Shown here: in pieces, positions 37,904 to 46,885 of the stretch
Numbering within the stretch: position 1 is the first letter of the stretch
Layout: each line of letters starts with the position of its first letter
Source of the DNA: Bacteroidota bacterium
GTDB lineage: Bacteria > Bacteroidota > Bacteroidia > Flavobacteriales > Flavobacteriaceae
Reading direction: 5' to 3'
Assembly (NCBI GenBank): GCA_947447375.1
Contig: CANFJB010000015.1
Span: forward strand, 1 to 56,235
Length of the DNA stretch: 56,235 nt
Notes under the pieces: model-generated
What the model saw: only the letters and a program-made list of their open reading frames with translations
Database searches by the model: none
What the model was told of the DNA's origin: nothing
Translations under genes and position numbers: made by a program

Positions 37904-39961
37904 ATGTCTGAAATAAAACCACCTCAAGCAAAGATAATTCCAACCAAATTAGAGAAATTTGATGATATTCGAATCGATAATTATTTTTGGCTAAATGATA
38001 GAGAAAACCCTGAAGTTATTGATTATCTGAATAAGGAGAATGAGTATTACCAAGCGATGACCGTTCATACTCATAGTTTTCAAAAAGAATTATTTGAAGA
38101 AATGAAATCCAGAATTAAGGAAGACGATCAATCGGTACCTTATTTATACAACGGTTATTATTACATCACTCGATTTGAAACAGGAAGTGATTATCCTATT
38201 TATTCAAGAAAAAAAGGAAGCCTTTCGGCAAATGAGGAAATAATGTTCAATTGTAATGAATTGGCAAAGGGGCATAAATATTTTAAATTAGGTGGCTTAA
38301 GCGTAAGTTCTGATAATCAGTTTATTGCATTTTCAGTTGATACCATTGGAAGACGAATTTATACTGTTCAAATAAAAAACCTTGTTACTGGCGAACTTTT
38401 TAACGACAAAATTGAAAATACTACTGGTGATAGTACTTGGGCAAACGATAATTTGACTCTTTTTTACACTCGCCAAGACGAGCAAACATTACGATCAGAT
38501 AAAGTATTTAAGCATAAATTAAATACCGATTCAGCTGAAGATACATTAGTTTATTTTGAAAAAGACGACACCTTTTCGGTAGAAGTAACTAAAGAAAAAT
38601 CGAAAAAATATCTCGTTATCAGTTCGTCGAGCACAATGACGACAGAGTTTCGAACTTTATTGGCCGATCAACCGGATGGAGAATTTAAGGTATTTCAAAA
38701 AAGAGTTCGTGGTTTAGAATATGATATTGCTCATTTTGGTGAACATTTTTATGTGTTGACCAATAAAGACGATGCCACCAACTTCAAGTTAATGAAAACT
38801 CCAGAATTGGCTACAGCCAAAGAAAACTGGGTAGATTTAATTCCACATCGTGAGGATGTTTTGATAGAAGATATTGATATTTTCAGAGATTTCTTGGTAG
38901 TAACGGAACGATTTAACGGATTGAACACCATTCGAATAATGCCATGGAGTGGAGAAGGAGCCTATTATTTGCCTTTTGAGAGCGAAACTTATACTGCTTA
39001 TACATCTACAAATGTTGATTTTGATACTGATATTTTAAGATACGGCTATCAATCAATGGCAACTCCAGCTTCTATAATTGATTTCAACATGAAAACTATG
39101 GAAAAGCAAATCATGAAGGAGCAAGAAGTTTTAGGAGGTAAATTTGATAAAAATAATTATACTGAAGAACGAGTTTGGGCTACCGCTCAAGATGGAACTA
39201 AAGTGCCAATTTCTATGGTTTACCGAAAAGAATTGAAGAAGGATGGAAGCAATCCGTTGTTGCAATATGCTTATGGATCCTACGGTTATTCGATGGATGC
39301 AACATTTTCATCTACACGATTGAGTTTACTGGACCGCGGATTTATATTTGCAATAGCGCACATTCGAGGAGGGGAAGATTTAGGTCGCCAATGGTATGAA
39401 GATGGAAAATTGCTAAATAAGAAAAATACTTTCTCGGATTTTATCGATTGCTCAAATTATTTAATTGCCGAAAAATACACTTCACCGGCTCATTTATATG
39501 CAGAAGGCGGATCGGCAGGAGGTTTGTTAATGGGTGCAATTGCTAATATGGCGCCTCAATTGTACAATGGTATAATTGCTCAGGTTCCTTTTGTAGATGT
39601 GGTTACGACAATGCTTGATGATACGATTCCTTTGACAACTGGCGAATATGATGAGTGGGGAAATCCGAATAATAAGAAATATTATACTTACATAAAGTCT
39701 TATTCTCCTTACGATAACGTAAAATCGCAAGATTATCCGTCAATGTATGTGTCAACGGGCTTACATGATTCACAGGTTCAGTATTGGGAACCTGCAAAAT
39801 GGGTGGCGAAATTACGAGTTTTTAAAACGGATAATAATGCTATCTATCTGGATACCAATATGAATGCTGGTCATGGAGGCGCTTCTGGTCGATTTGAAGC
39901 ATTAAAAGAATTGGCCAAAGAATTTTCTTTTTTATTAGATTTAGAAAAAATTAGAAAGTAA
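37904..39961 (+). CDS. S9-family peptidase, oligopeptidase B-like
   Basis: A 685-residue serine peptidase of the prolyl oligopeptidase family. A seven-bladed beta-propeller (about 70-400) precedes an alpha/beta-hydrolase domain. The catalytic triad is visible: Ser537 in 'AEGGSAGGLLMG', Asp622 in 'GLHDSQVQYWEPAKW' and His657 in 'NAGHGGASGRF'. 'YGSYGYSMD' and 'IRGGEDLGRQWYEDGK' are typical of oligopeptidase B, which cuts after basic residues in short peptides. No signal peptide is present, so it should be cytosolic. It has its own promoter and no functional neighbours. Confidence 0.93.
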   Translation: MSEIKPPQAKIIPTKLEKFDDIRIDNYFWLNDRENPEVIDYLNKENEYYQAMTVHTHSFQKELFEEMKSRIKEDDQSVPYLYNGYYYITRFETGSDYPIYSRKKGSLSANEEIMFNCNELAKGHKYFKLGGLSVSSDNQFIAFSVDTIGRRIYTVQIKNLVTGELFNDKIENTTGDSTWANDNLTLFYTRQDEQTLRSDKVFKHKLNTDSAEDTLVYFEKDDTFSVEVTKEKSKKYLVISSSSTMTTEFRTLLADQPDGEFKVFQKRVRGLEYDIAHFGEHFYVLTNKDDATNFKLMKTPELATAKENWVDLIPHREDVLIEDIDIFRDFLVVTERFNGLNTIRIMPWSGEGAYYLPFESETYTAYTSTNVDFDTDILRYGYQSMATPASIIDFNMKTMEKQIMKEQEVLGGKFDKNNYTEERVWATAQDGTKVPISMVYRKELKKDGSNPLLQYAYGSYGYSMDATFSSTRLSLLDRGFIFAIAHIRGGEDLGRQWYEDGKLLNKKNTFSDFIDCSNYLIAEKYTSPAHLYAEGGSAGGLLMGAIANMAPQLYNGIIAQVPFVDVVTTMLDDTIPLTTGEYDEWGNPNNKKYYTYIKSYSPYDNVKSQDYPSMYVSTGLHDSQVQYWEPAKWVAKLRVFKTDNNAIYLDTNMNAGHGGASGRFEALKELAKEFSFLLDLEKIRK

Positions 39962-40038
39962 TTAGAAATTTATTGTTAAATTTGCATTAAATGAGGTTAT
40001 CATAGATTGATTTTTTTAATCTTAATTGACTACTTTTT

Positions 40039-41079
40039 ATGAACGAAAAAATAAATGCCTTCGAAAGCGTGCTAGATTTAATTGGGAATACTCCTTTAAT
40101 TAAATTAAATAAAGTTACTGAGAACCTAGATGGAAATTTCTACGCTAAAGTAGAAGCTTTCAATCCAGGCCATTCCTCAAAAGATAGAATTGCTCTATAT
40201 ATTATTGAGGAAGCTGAAAGAAAAGGCATTATTTCTCCAGGTGATACAATTATAGAAACTACTTCAGGTAATACCGGTTTTAGTTTGGCTATGGTAAGTA
40301 TCATTAAAGGTTACCACTGTATTTTAGCAGTAAGTTCAAAATCTTCCTTAGATAAAATTGATATGTTAAGAAGCATGGGTGCAAAAGTATATGTTTGCCC
40401 TGCTAATGTTTCTGCTGATGATGAAAGATCGTATTATTCTGTTGCAAAACGTTTGCACGAAGAAACTAAAGGATCGGTTTATATCAATCAGTATTTTAAC
40501 CAATTGAATATTGACGCACATTATAAAACTACTGGACCTGAAATTTGGGAACAAACAAAAGGTAAAATCACCCATTTAGTAGCTTGTAGCGGCACTGGAG
40601 GTACCATTTCAGGAATTGCAAAATACTTGAAAGAAAAAAATCCAAATATTAAAATTTTAGGAGTTGACGCTTTTGGATCGGTATTGAAAAAATACCATGA
40701 AACAAGAGAGTTTGACAACGAAGAAATATACCCTTACAGAATTGAAGGTTTAGGGAAAAACTTAATCCCATCGGCAACTGATTTTGATTCTATAGATCAT
40801 TTTATGAAAGTTACTGATGAGGAAAGTGCACACGCCACTCGTGAATTAGCAAAAAGAGAAGGATTGTTTGTTGGATATACTTCAGGCGCTGTTCTTCAAG
40901 CAATTAGACAATATGCACAAGAAGGAGAATTTGACAAAAACAGTAATGTAATTGCTATTTTTCCAGACCATGGTTCTCGTTACATGAGTAAAGTATTCAG
41001 TGACGATTGGATGAACGAACAAGGTTTCTTTGATAGTGTTAATTTAGAAGAAGCTCAAAAAATCGAGTTCATTAAATAA
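40039..41079 (+). CDS. PLP-dependent cysteine synthase family protein
   Basis: A 346-residue enzyme of the fold-type II PLP family (cysteine synthase / cystathionine beta-synthase). The N-terminus '[13 protein letters not shown]' is diagnostic. The PLP lysine is Lys48 in '[12 protein letters not shown]'. The Asn loop is '[14 protein letters not shown]', and the phosphate-binding loop is '[16 protein letters not shown]'. There is no C-terminal CBS domain. Whether it makes cysteine from O-acetylserine or acts in reverse transsulfuration is not decided by motifs alone. It sits alone, closed by a strong terminator. Confidence 0.9.
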   Translation: MNEKINAFESVLDLIGNTPLIKLNKVTENLDGNFYAKVEAFNPGHSSKDRIALYIIEEAERKGIISPGDTIIETTSGNTGFSLAMVSIIKGYHCILAVSSKSSLDKIDMLRSMGAKVYVCPANVSADDERSYYSVAKRLHEETKGSVYINQYFNQLNIDAHYKTTGPEIWEQTKGKITHLVACSGTGGTISGIAKYLKEKNPNIKILGVDAFGSVLKKYHETREFDNEEIYPYRIEGLGKNLIPSATDFDSIDHFMKVTDEESAHATRELAKREGLFVGYTSGAVLQAIRQYAQEGEFDKNSNVIAIFPDHGSRYMSKVFSDDWMNEQGFFDSVNLEEAQKIEFIK

Positions 41080-41100
41080 ACTTACTAAATAGAATAAAAA

Positions 41101-41130
41101 AAACTCCAGAGCAATCTGGAGTTTTTTTTA
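41101..41130. terminator. Bidirectional terminator after the cysteine synthase gene
   Basis: AAACTCCAGA (41101-41110) pairs perfectly with TCTGGAGTTT (41115-41124) around a GCAA loop, followed by T residues and preceded by A residues. It ends the plus gene and can end the convergent yebC gene, although a 70-bp AT-rich repeat-like spacer lies between it and that gene. Confidence 0.85.
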
Positions 41131-41196
41131 TAATCTTTCGATCTATTATCTTTTAATCTTTTAATCTATTATCTTTTTAAATCTAAAATCATAAAT

Positions 41197-41907
41197 CTAT
41201 TCCTCCATCGTATGATAAACGTTCATCACGTCATCATCTTCTTCAATTTTTTCGATTAATTTTTCCACATCGGCCATTTCAGCTTCTGTTAGTTTCTTAG
41301 TAATTTGAGGAATACGTTCAAAACCAGAAGATAATATTTCTATTCCTCTGTTTTCCAATTCTTTTTGGATGGTTCCAAAACTTCCGAAGGGAGCATAAAT
41401 TAAGATACCGTCTTCATCTTCAAATACTTCTTCAGCACCAAAATCAATGAACTCCAATTCTAATTCTTCAGGATCCAAACCGTTTGCTGGGATTCTGAAA
41501 TTACATGTGTGATCAAACATAAATTCAACTGAACCTTGGGTTCCTAATGTACCATTACATTTGTTGAAGTAACTTCTAACATTAGCCACCGTTCTATTGT
41601 TATTATCGGTAGCAGTTTCTACAAGAATTGCTATACCGTGAGGTGCATAACCTTCGAATAAAACTTCTTTATAGTTGGCTGTGTCTTTATCAGTTGCTTT
41701 TTTGATGGCACGTTCCACATTTTCTTTCGGCATATTTACTGCCTTGGAGTTTTGTATAACTGCTCTCAATCTTGAATTGGCTTCAGGATTTGGACCGCCT
41801 TCTTTAACGGCCATTACAATATCTTTACCAATTCTTGTAAATGCTTTAGCCATTGCTGACCAGCGTTTCATTTTTCTACCTTTTCGGAATTCAAAAGCTC
41901 TTCCCAT
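41197..41907 (-). CDS. YebC/PmpR-family DNA-binding protein
   Basis: A 236-residue member of the YebC family (TACO1 in mitochondria). YebC proteins bind DNA in some bacteria, and recent work ties others to translation of proline-rich stretches. Motifs are 'KRWSAMAKAFTRIGKDIVMAVKEGGPNPEANSRLRAVIQNSKAVNMPKENVERAIKKA' in the N-terminal domain, then 'YEGYAPHGIAILVETATDNNNRTVANVRSYFNKCNGTLG' in the middle; both are diagnostic. It is downstream of gcvT on the same strand, separated by a repeat-rich gap. Whether it acts on DNA or ribosomes here is not decided. The motif positions are about residues 12-69 and 78-118. Confidence 0.93.
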   Translation of the reverse strand: MGRAFEFRKGRKMKRWSAMAKAFTRIGKDIVMAVKEGGPNPEANSRLRAVIQNSKAVNMPKENVERAIKKATDKDTANYKEVLFEGYAPHGIAILVETATDNNNRTVANVRSYFNKCNGTLGTQGSVEFMFDHTCNFRIPANGLDPEELELEFIDFGAEEVFEDEDGILIYAPFGSFGTIQKELENRGIEILSSGFERIPQITKKLTEAEMADVEKLIEKIEEDDDVMNVYHTMEE

Positions 41908-41943
41908 TTCTAATTATTTATTTTCAATTTCAATGTCAATGTC

Positions 41944-42001
41944 AATGTCAATTGCAAAAATCAATATCAAATGCAATGTCAATTGCAAAATTCAATATCA
42001 A
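41944..42001. repeat. Direct repeat (31-bp period) in a 'TCAAT'-rich spacer between gcvT and yebC
   Basis: A 27-bp unit at 41944-41970 recurs at 41975-42001 with one mismatch. Preceding it, GTCAAT is repeated about three times (from about 41935). The whole stretch 41922-42010 is built of related TTCAAT/GTCAAT hexamers. No coding potential was found. Copy number may vary by replication slippage. Confidence 0.7.
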
Positions 42002-42056
42002 TTTCAATTTACTTTTTTGTTATTGCAATTGATTTTTGTAATTGTTTTTTGTTTTG

Positions 42057-43139
42057 TTATTTTTTATAAAATGGCAATTTCACCACTTTAGCAGGTACAT
42101 CGTTTTTTCTAATTCTAATATAAATAGTACTATCTATAGCTGAAAAAGTAGTTGGAACATATCCTAAACCAATTCCAACATTCATAGACGGTGACATTGT
42201 ACCAGAAGTTACCACTCCAATTACGGTTCCATTACTATCAACAATTTCATAATCGTGACGAGGCACTGAACGCTCTTGCATTTCAAAAGCTATTAATTTT
42301 CTAGCAACACCATTTTCTTTTTGCTTTTTCAAATTTTCAGAATTGGTGAACTCCTTAGTGAATTTTGTTATCCATCCTAATCCAGCTTCTAGTGGAGAAG
42401 TAGTATCGTTGATGTCGTTTCCATACAAACAGAATCCCATTTCTAAACGCAAAGTATCACGTGCAGCTAATCCAATTGGTTTGATACCAAAAGCTGCACC
42501 AGCTTCAAATACTTTGTTCCAAATGGCTTCAACTTGATCGTTTTTACAATAAATTTCAAAACCTCCAGATCCAGTATAACCTGTTGCAGATATAATTACA
42601 TTATCAAATCCAGCGAAATCTCCCACTTCAAAGTGATAATAAGCAATTTGAGATAAATCAATTGATGATAATGATTGCATTGCTTCAACTGCTTTAGGAC
42701 CTTGAATTGCCAATAAAGAATACTCATCTGAACGATTTTCCATTGAAACTCCTAAATCATTGTGAGAAGAAATCCAATCCCAATCCTTATCAATATTTGA
42801 AGCATTTACAACTAATAAATACTCTTCATCAGCCATTTTATAGACAATTAAATCATCAACAATTCCGCCTTCATTATTTGGTAAACAAGAATATTGAGCT
42901 CTTCCAATCGTTAAAGTAGAAGCATCATTAGAGGTTACTTTTTGGATTAAATCCAATGCTTTTGGTCCTTTTAGAAAAAATTCACCCATGTGAGAAACAT
43001 CAAAAACACCCACACCATTTCTTACTGTTTCATGTTCTGCGTTGACACCTTCATATAAAATAGGCATATTATACCCTGCAAAAGGAAGGATTTTTGCACC
43101 TAAATTTTCGTGAACGCTTATTAAGGCTGTATTTTTCAT
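42057..43139 (-). CDS. gcvT: Aminomethyltransferase (glycine cleavage system T protein)
   Basis: GcvT transfers the aminomethyl group from the H-protein lipoyl arm to tetrahydrofolate, releasing ammonia. The 360-residue protein has the full set of family motifs: '[18 protein letters not shown]', '[11 protein letters not shown]', the catalytic Asp region '[33 protein letters not shown]', '[15 protein letters not shown]', '[19 protein letters not shown]' and '[19 protein letters not shown]'. The other glycine cleavage genes (gcvH, gcvP) are not in the window, as in many flavobacteria where they are dispersed. It is followed by the repeat-rich spacer before yebC. Confidence 0.96.
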   Translation of the reverse strand: MKNTALISVHENLGAKILPFAGYNMPILYEGVNAEHETVRNGVGVFDVSHMGEFFLKGPKALDLIQKVTSNDASTLTIGRAQYSCLPNNEGGIVDDLIVYKMADEEYLLVVNASNIDKDWDWISSHNDLGVSMENRSDEYSLLAIQGPKAVEAMQSLSSIDLSQIAYYHFEVGDFAGFDNVIISATGYTGSGGFEIYCKNDQVEAIWNKVFEAGAAFGIKPIGLAARDTLRLEMGFCLYGNDINDTTSPLEAGLGWITKFTKEFTNSENLKKQKENGVARKLIAFEMQERSVPRHDYEIVDSNGTVIGVVTSGTMSPSMNVGIGLGYVPTTFSAIDSTIYIRIRKNDVPAKVVKLPFYKK

Positions 43140-43339
43140 TGTTTTGTTAGCTTTTATTTACAGCCGCTAATTTATTCATTTTTTATGGAGTAACAAAACG
43201 ACTTTTATTCAATTTATTGGTTATTGATTTTTTAGTCATTATTTATCGATATAAAATTATTATAATCATAAAATATGTCAATAAACCTTGCTTTATAATT
43301 AGTAAATAGTGATTTTTGTAGTTCAATAAAATTATCATT

Positions 43340-44842
43340 ATGAGTAATATTCATTATATAAGTACCGATGTTCTTTCTTTGGAAGATGTTCAAGAAATTA
43401 TTTACCAACATAAAACCCTTGAATTATCCGAAGAGGCGAGAGTAAATATTCATAAATGTAGGGATTATTTAGATGCCAAAATGGAAGCTAATGAAACTCC
43501 AATTTACGGAATAAACACTGGTTTCGGCTCACTTTGTAATGTGAAAATTTCAAATGAGAATCTTTCTAAACTTCAAGAAAACCTTGTAAAATCTCACGCT
43601 TGTGGAACAGGGGAAGAAGTTCCGTCGGAAATTGTAAAGTTGATGTTGCTTCTAAAAATTCAATCATTAAGTTATGGTTATTCTGGAGTTCAATTAATCA
43701 CTGTTTTGAGACTTATTGATTTTTATAATAATGATATATTACCAGTTATTTATACACAAGGATCTCTTGGCGCATCAGGTGATTTAGCTCCTTTAGCACA
43801 TTTATCGTTGCCTTTATTAGGGGAAGGTGAAGTGATTTATAAAGGAAATAAAGTTCCAACTTCTGAAATAATGAAGCAATTTAATTGGAGTCCAATTGTG
43901 CTTCAATCAAAAGAGGGATTGGCTTTGCTTAACGGAACGCAATTTATGAGTGCTTATGGAACCCATATTTTATTGAAAGCTATAAAATATTCTTATTTAG
44001 CGGATTTAATTGGAACTATTTCATTAGAAGGATTCGATGGTCGTCAAGAACCATTCAACGAATTAATTCATTTTATAAGACCACACAAAGGACAAATCGT
44101 AACAGCAAATAGAGTGAATGAATTTTTGGAAGGAAGTGAAATTATTTCCCAGTCTAAAGCGCATGTTCAAGATCCGTATTCTTTCCGTTGTATTCCACAA
44201 GTTCACGGTGCGTCAAAAGACGCTATTGATTATGTGAAAAAAGTATTTAAAACAGAAATCAACTCGGTAACCGATAATCCGAATGTATTTATAGAAAGTG
44301 ATCAGATAATTTCGGGTGGAAATTTCCACGGACAGCCATTGGCCTTAGCCCTAGATTTTCTAGCAATAGCTTTATCAGAATTGGGAAGTATTTCTGAAAG
44401 AAGAACCTATCAATTAATTTCAGGATTAAGAAATTTACCTCCATTTTTAATTGATAATCCGGGATTAAATTCAGGATTTATGATTCCGCAATATACTGCA
44501 GCAAGTATTGCTAGTCAGAACAAACAATTGGCAACCCCAGCAAGCGTTGATAGTATCGTATCTTCAAACGGACAAGAAGATCATGTAAGTATGGGTGCAA
44601 ATGCGGCTACAAAAGCGTTGCGAATCATGGATAATTTAGAGCGAATTCTGGCCATTGAATTAATGAATGCTTCACAAGCGATTGAATTTAGAAGACCGTT
44701 AAAATCAAGTGACTTTATCGAGATGTTTTTAAAATCGTATCGTGAAGAAGTACCTTTAGTTAAAGAAGATAGAATTCTACATTATGATATTCAAAATTCA
44801 GTAGCGTTTTTGAATAGTTTTGTGATTGATATAGAAATGTAA
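43340..44842 (+). CDS. hutH: Histidine ammonia-lyase
   Basis: HutH removes ammonia from histidine to give urocanate, the first step of histidine breakdown. The 500-residue protein has the self-forming MIO prosthetic group motif Ala145-Ser146-Gly147 in 'GSLGASGDLAPLAHLSLPLLGEG'. It also has the family's 'GINTGFGSLCNVKI', 'KEGLALLNGTQFMSAYG' and 'NFHGQPLALALDFLAIALSE'. Some distant relatives are tyrosine/phenylalanine lyases; the overall pattern fits histidine best. The other hut genes are not adjacent. The 200 bp before it are gene-free, with no firm promoter box. It converges with the DUF421 gene. Confidence 0.9.
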   Translation: MSNIHYISTDVLSLEDVQEIIYQHKTLELSEEARVNIHKCRDYLDAKMEANETPIYGINTGFGSLCNVKISNENLSKLQENLVKSHACGTGEEVPSEIVKLMLLLKIQSLSYGYSGVQLITVLRLIDFYNNDILPVIYTQGSLGASGDLAPLAHLSLPLLGEGEVIYKGNKVPTSEIMKQFNWSPIVLQSKEGLALLNGTQFMSAYGTHILLKAIKYSYLADLIGTISLEGFDGRQEPFNELIHFIRPHKGQIVTANRVNEFLEGSEIISQSKAHVQDPYSFRCIPQVHGASKDAIDYVKKVFKTEINSVTDNPNVFIESDQIISGGNFHGQPLALALDFLAIALSELGSISERRTYQLISGLRNLPPFLIDNPGLNSGFMIPQYTAASIASQNKQLATPASVDSIVSSNGQEDHVSMGANAATKALRIMDNLERILAIELMNASQAIEFRRPLKSSDFIEMFLKSYREEVPLVKEDRILHYDIQNSVAFLNSFVIDIEM

Positions 44843-44851
44843 ATTTATTTT

Positions 44852-45364
44852 CTAATTCAAATTCCCTAACGTTTTGTGAATTTTTCTTTTGTGATGGGAT
44901 TGTCTCAAACTAGTTTCGCCAGAAATAATACTAATATTTCCGTCCACTTCAAGCATGGCTAGTTTAACTTGATCGAAATTTTCTACACCATGTTCTCTCA
45001 TTGCTTCTTTAAGTTCGTTGGAAGTAATATCCAACTTGCTTAAGATTTTGAAATCCAATTTGCCATCATGAATTAAAATCTCAGGTTTTTCTTGAAGAAA
45101 TTCACCCAATTTTTGGTATTTATACATCAATTTTCTTAGAATAAAATTGATAATAAACAACACACTTGCAGCAATTACACCACCTAAGAGGCTAGTATTA
45201 TTTCCCACCATTGCGTTTTGAACGGCATTGCTTATCAATAATATTAGAATAACATCAGTAGTATTGAGTTGAGACAATTGTTTTTTACCAGTCAATCTCA
45301 ACGCAATCATCATAAAAAAATAGACTGCGGCACTTCTAATGATTATATCTAAAATTGGATTCAT
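44852..45364 (-). CDS. DUF421 (YetF-like) membrane protein
   Basis: A 170-residue inner-membrane protein of the DUF421/YetF/YcaP family. Three hydrophobic helices fill the N-terminal half (about 5-23, 36-52 and 58-78). A cytoplasmic domain with the typical 'EKPEILIHDGKLDFKILSKLDITSNELKEAMREHGVENFDQVKLAMLEVDGNISII' run follows (about 90-148). YetF of spore formers affects germination; the role elsewhere is unknown. It begins 8 bp after the RimK/zinc-protease gene on the same strand, so the two are an operon. The physical or functional link between them is not known to me. Confidence 0.88.
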   Translation of the reverse strand: MNPILDIIIRSAAVYFFMMIALRLTGKKQLSQLNTTDVILILLISNAVQNAMVGNNTSLLGGVIAASVLFIINFILRKLMYKYQKLGEFLQEKPEILIHDGKLDFKILSKLDITSNELKEAMREHGVENFDQVKLAMLEVDGNISIISGETSLRQSHHKRKIHKTLGNLN

Positions 45365-45372
45365 AAAGAAAA

Positions 45373-46746
45373 TTACATTTTATGTTTAAAATTCTTCTCT
45401 ATTGCTTTGATCATTTCTCCAGCAATGTCTTTGTTGGTAGCCCCTTCAATACCTTCTAAACCTGGAGAAGAGTTCACTTCCAACAACAATGGCCCTTTTG
45501 AAGAACGGATAATATCTACTCCTGCCACTTTTAAATCCATCGCTTTTGCAGCTTTAATAGCAATTCTTTTTTCCTCAGCGGTAACTTTAATAACCGATGC
45601 GGTTCCACCTAAATGAATATTGGCTCTAAATTCTCCTGGCATTGCTTCGCGTTGAATTGCCGCGACCACTTTACCGTCAATTACAAAACAACGAATGTCT
45701 TTTCCGTTGGCTTCTTTAATAAATTCTTGAACTAATATATTGGCATTCAAACTTTTGAAAGCATTGATAACACTTTCAGCTGCTTTTTTGGTTTCCGCCA
45801 TTACTACTCCTTTTCCTTGAGTTCCTTCTAATAATTTCACAATTAATGGAGGTCCGCCAACCATTTTAATCAAATCGTTGGTATCCAAAGGGGAGTTTGC
45901 AAAACCGGTTGTAGGAATATCAACTCCGTTATTTAATAATAACTGTAAAGAAAACAATTTATCACGAGATTGTGTGATTGCTGCAGCAGAATTCAAACAA
46001 TACACCTTCAAGGCTTCAAATTGACGCGTTAAAGCGCAACCATAGAAAGTAATGCTCGGACGAATTCGTGGAATAATTGCATCAAAATTATCTAATATTC
46101 TACCGCCACGATAGTGAATTTCAGGAGTGGTAGCGTCCAGTTTCATGTAACATTCCTTAATATTTAAGAAATGCATTTCATGACCTCGCATTTCGCCAGC
46201 TTCCATGATTCGCTTATTGCTGTACAATTCTTTATTACTTGCCAAAACCCCAATACGAAGTCCTGTTGTTGCTTTCTCTGAAGATTTATAAAGCTCCGTT
46301 AGTTTATCTGATGTTGGTTCGCCCAATAAATATTTTTGTTCAGGATCTACAAGAACCCTTCCACTCATGGCTTCACGACCTAAAAGCATTCGGAAACCCA
46401 TTGAATCTCGATTGGTTAAAGTAATTTCAATCGGCCAATTTTTTCCACCAATTTCCAATTCAGAACTAATAACATAGCGTTGTTCTCTAAATCCGCTGGA
46501 ACTTTTAACGATTCTTTTATCAATTAATTTGGATTCACAATGAATAATAGTTTTTACATTGTTTTGAATTGGATTAATATCAAATTTCACCCAATTTTCA
46601 CTATCCTTAATAAATGGCGCAATATTGATAGCGTGTAATGCTGATGTTTTAGCACCAGAATCTACTCTTGCTTTAATGGTAGGAATTCCTAAATCAAGGA
46701 AGGAACACCATTCTTCACTACCAACGATAACTTTTTCTTTAAACAT
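45373..46746 (-). CDS. rimK: Fusion of RimK-associated zinc-protease-like domain and RimK ATP-grasp ligase
   Basis: A 457-residue two-domain protein. Residues 1-140 match the retropepsin-like 'ATP-dependent zinc protease' (RimB) family: '[32 protein letters not shown]' with the DSG motif near residue 28, and '[10 protein letters not shown]'. Residues 160-457 are RimK: '[23 protein letters not shown]', '[23 protein letters not shown]', and the ATP-grasp '[23 protein letters not shown]', 'LVQEFI', '[26 protein letters not shown]'. RimK adds glutamates to ribosomal protein S6 (and makes poly-glutamate); RimB trims these in some bacteria. One chain may therefore both add and remove them, by inference. 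DUF421 follows after 8 bp. Confidence 0.88.
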   Translation of the reverse strand: MFKEKVIVGSEEWCSFLDLGIPTIKARVDSGAKTSALHAINIAPFIKDSENWVKFDINPIQNNVKTIIHCESKLIDKRIVKSSSGFREQRYVISSELEIGGKNWPIEITLTNRDSMGFRMLLGREAMSGRVLVDPEQKYLLGEPTSDKLTELYKSSEKATTGLRIGVLASNKELYSNKRIMEAGEMRGHEMHFLNIKECYMKLDATTPEIHYRGGRILDNFDAIIPRIRPSITFYGCALTRQFEALKVYCLNSAAAITQSRDKLFSLQLLLNNGVDIPTTGFANSPLDTNDLIKMVGGPPLIVKLLEGTQGKGVVMAETKKAAESVINAFKSLNANILVQEFIKEANGKDIRCFVIDGKVVAAIQREAMPGEFRANIHLGGTASVIKVTAEEKRIAIKAAKAMDLKVAGVDIIRSSKGPLLLEVNSSPGLEGIEGATNKDIAGEMIKAIEKNFKHKM

Positions 46747-46830
46747 ATTATTGATTGTAAATTGATAAAATAATATTTTCCAAAAGTATATATTTTGTTT
46801 TAATTTAAATGAAGAATTATATTAAATAAT

Positions 46831-46863
46831 AAACCCATCAATTTTTGACAAAAAGATGGGTTT
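46831..46863 (-). terminator. Terminator after clpC
   Basis: AAACCCATC (46831-46839) pairs with GATGGGTTT (46855-46863); inside, TTTTT-gac-AAAAA extends the hairpin. On the minus strand it lies 23 bp after the clpC stop, ahead of T-rich sequence. It separates clpC from rimK. Confidence 0.75.
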
Positions 46864-46885
46864 AAAAACTTGTTAAGTACTGAAT

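Noticed and set aside
41922..42010. CRISPR array
   Set aside because: The repeats are short, AT-rich hexamer derivatives with no unique spacers of constant length, and no cas gene is in the window.
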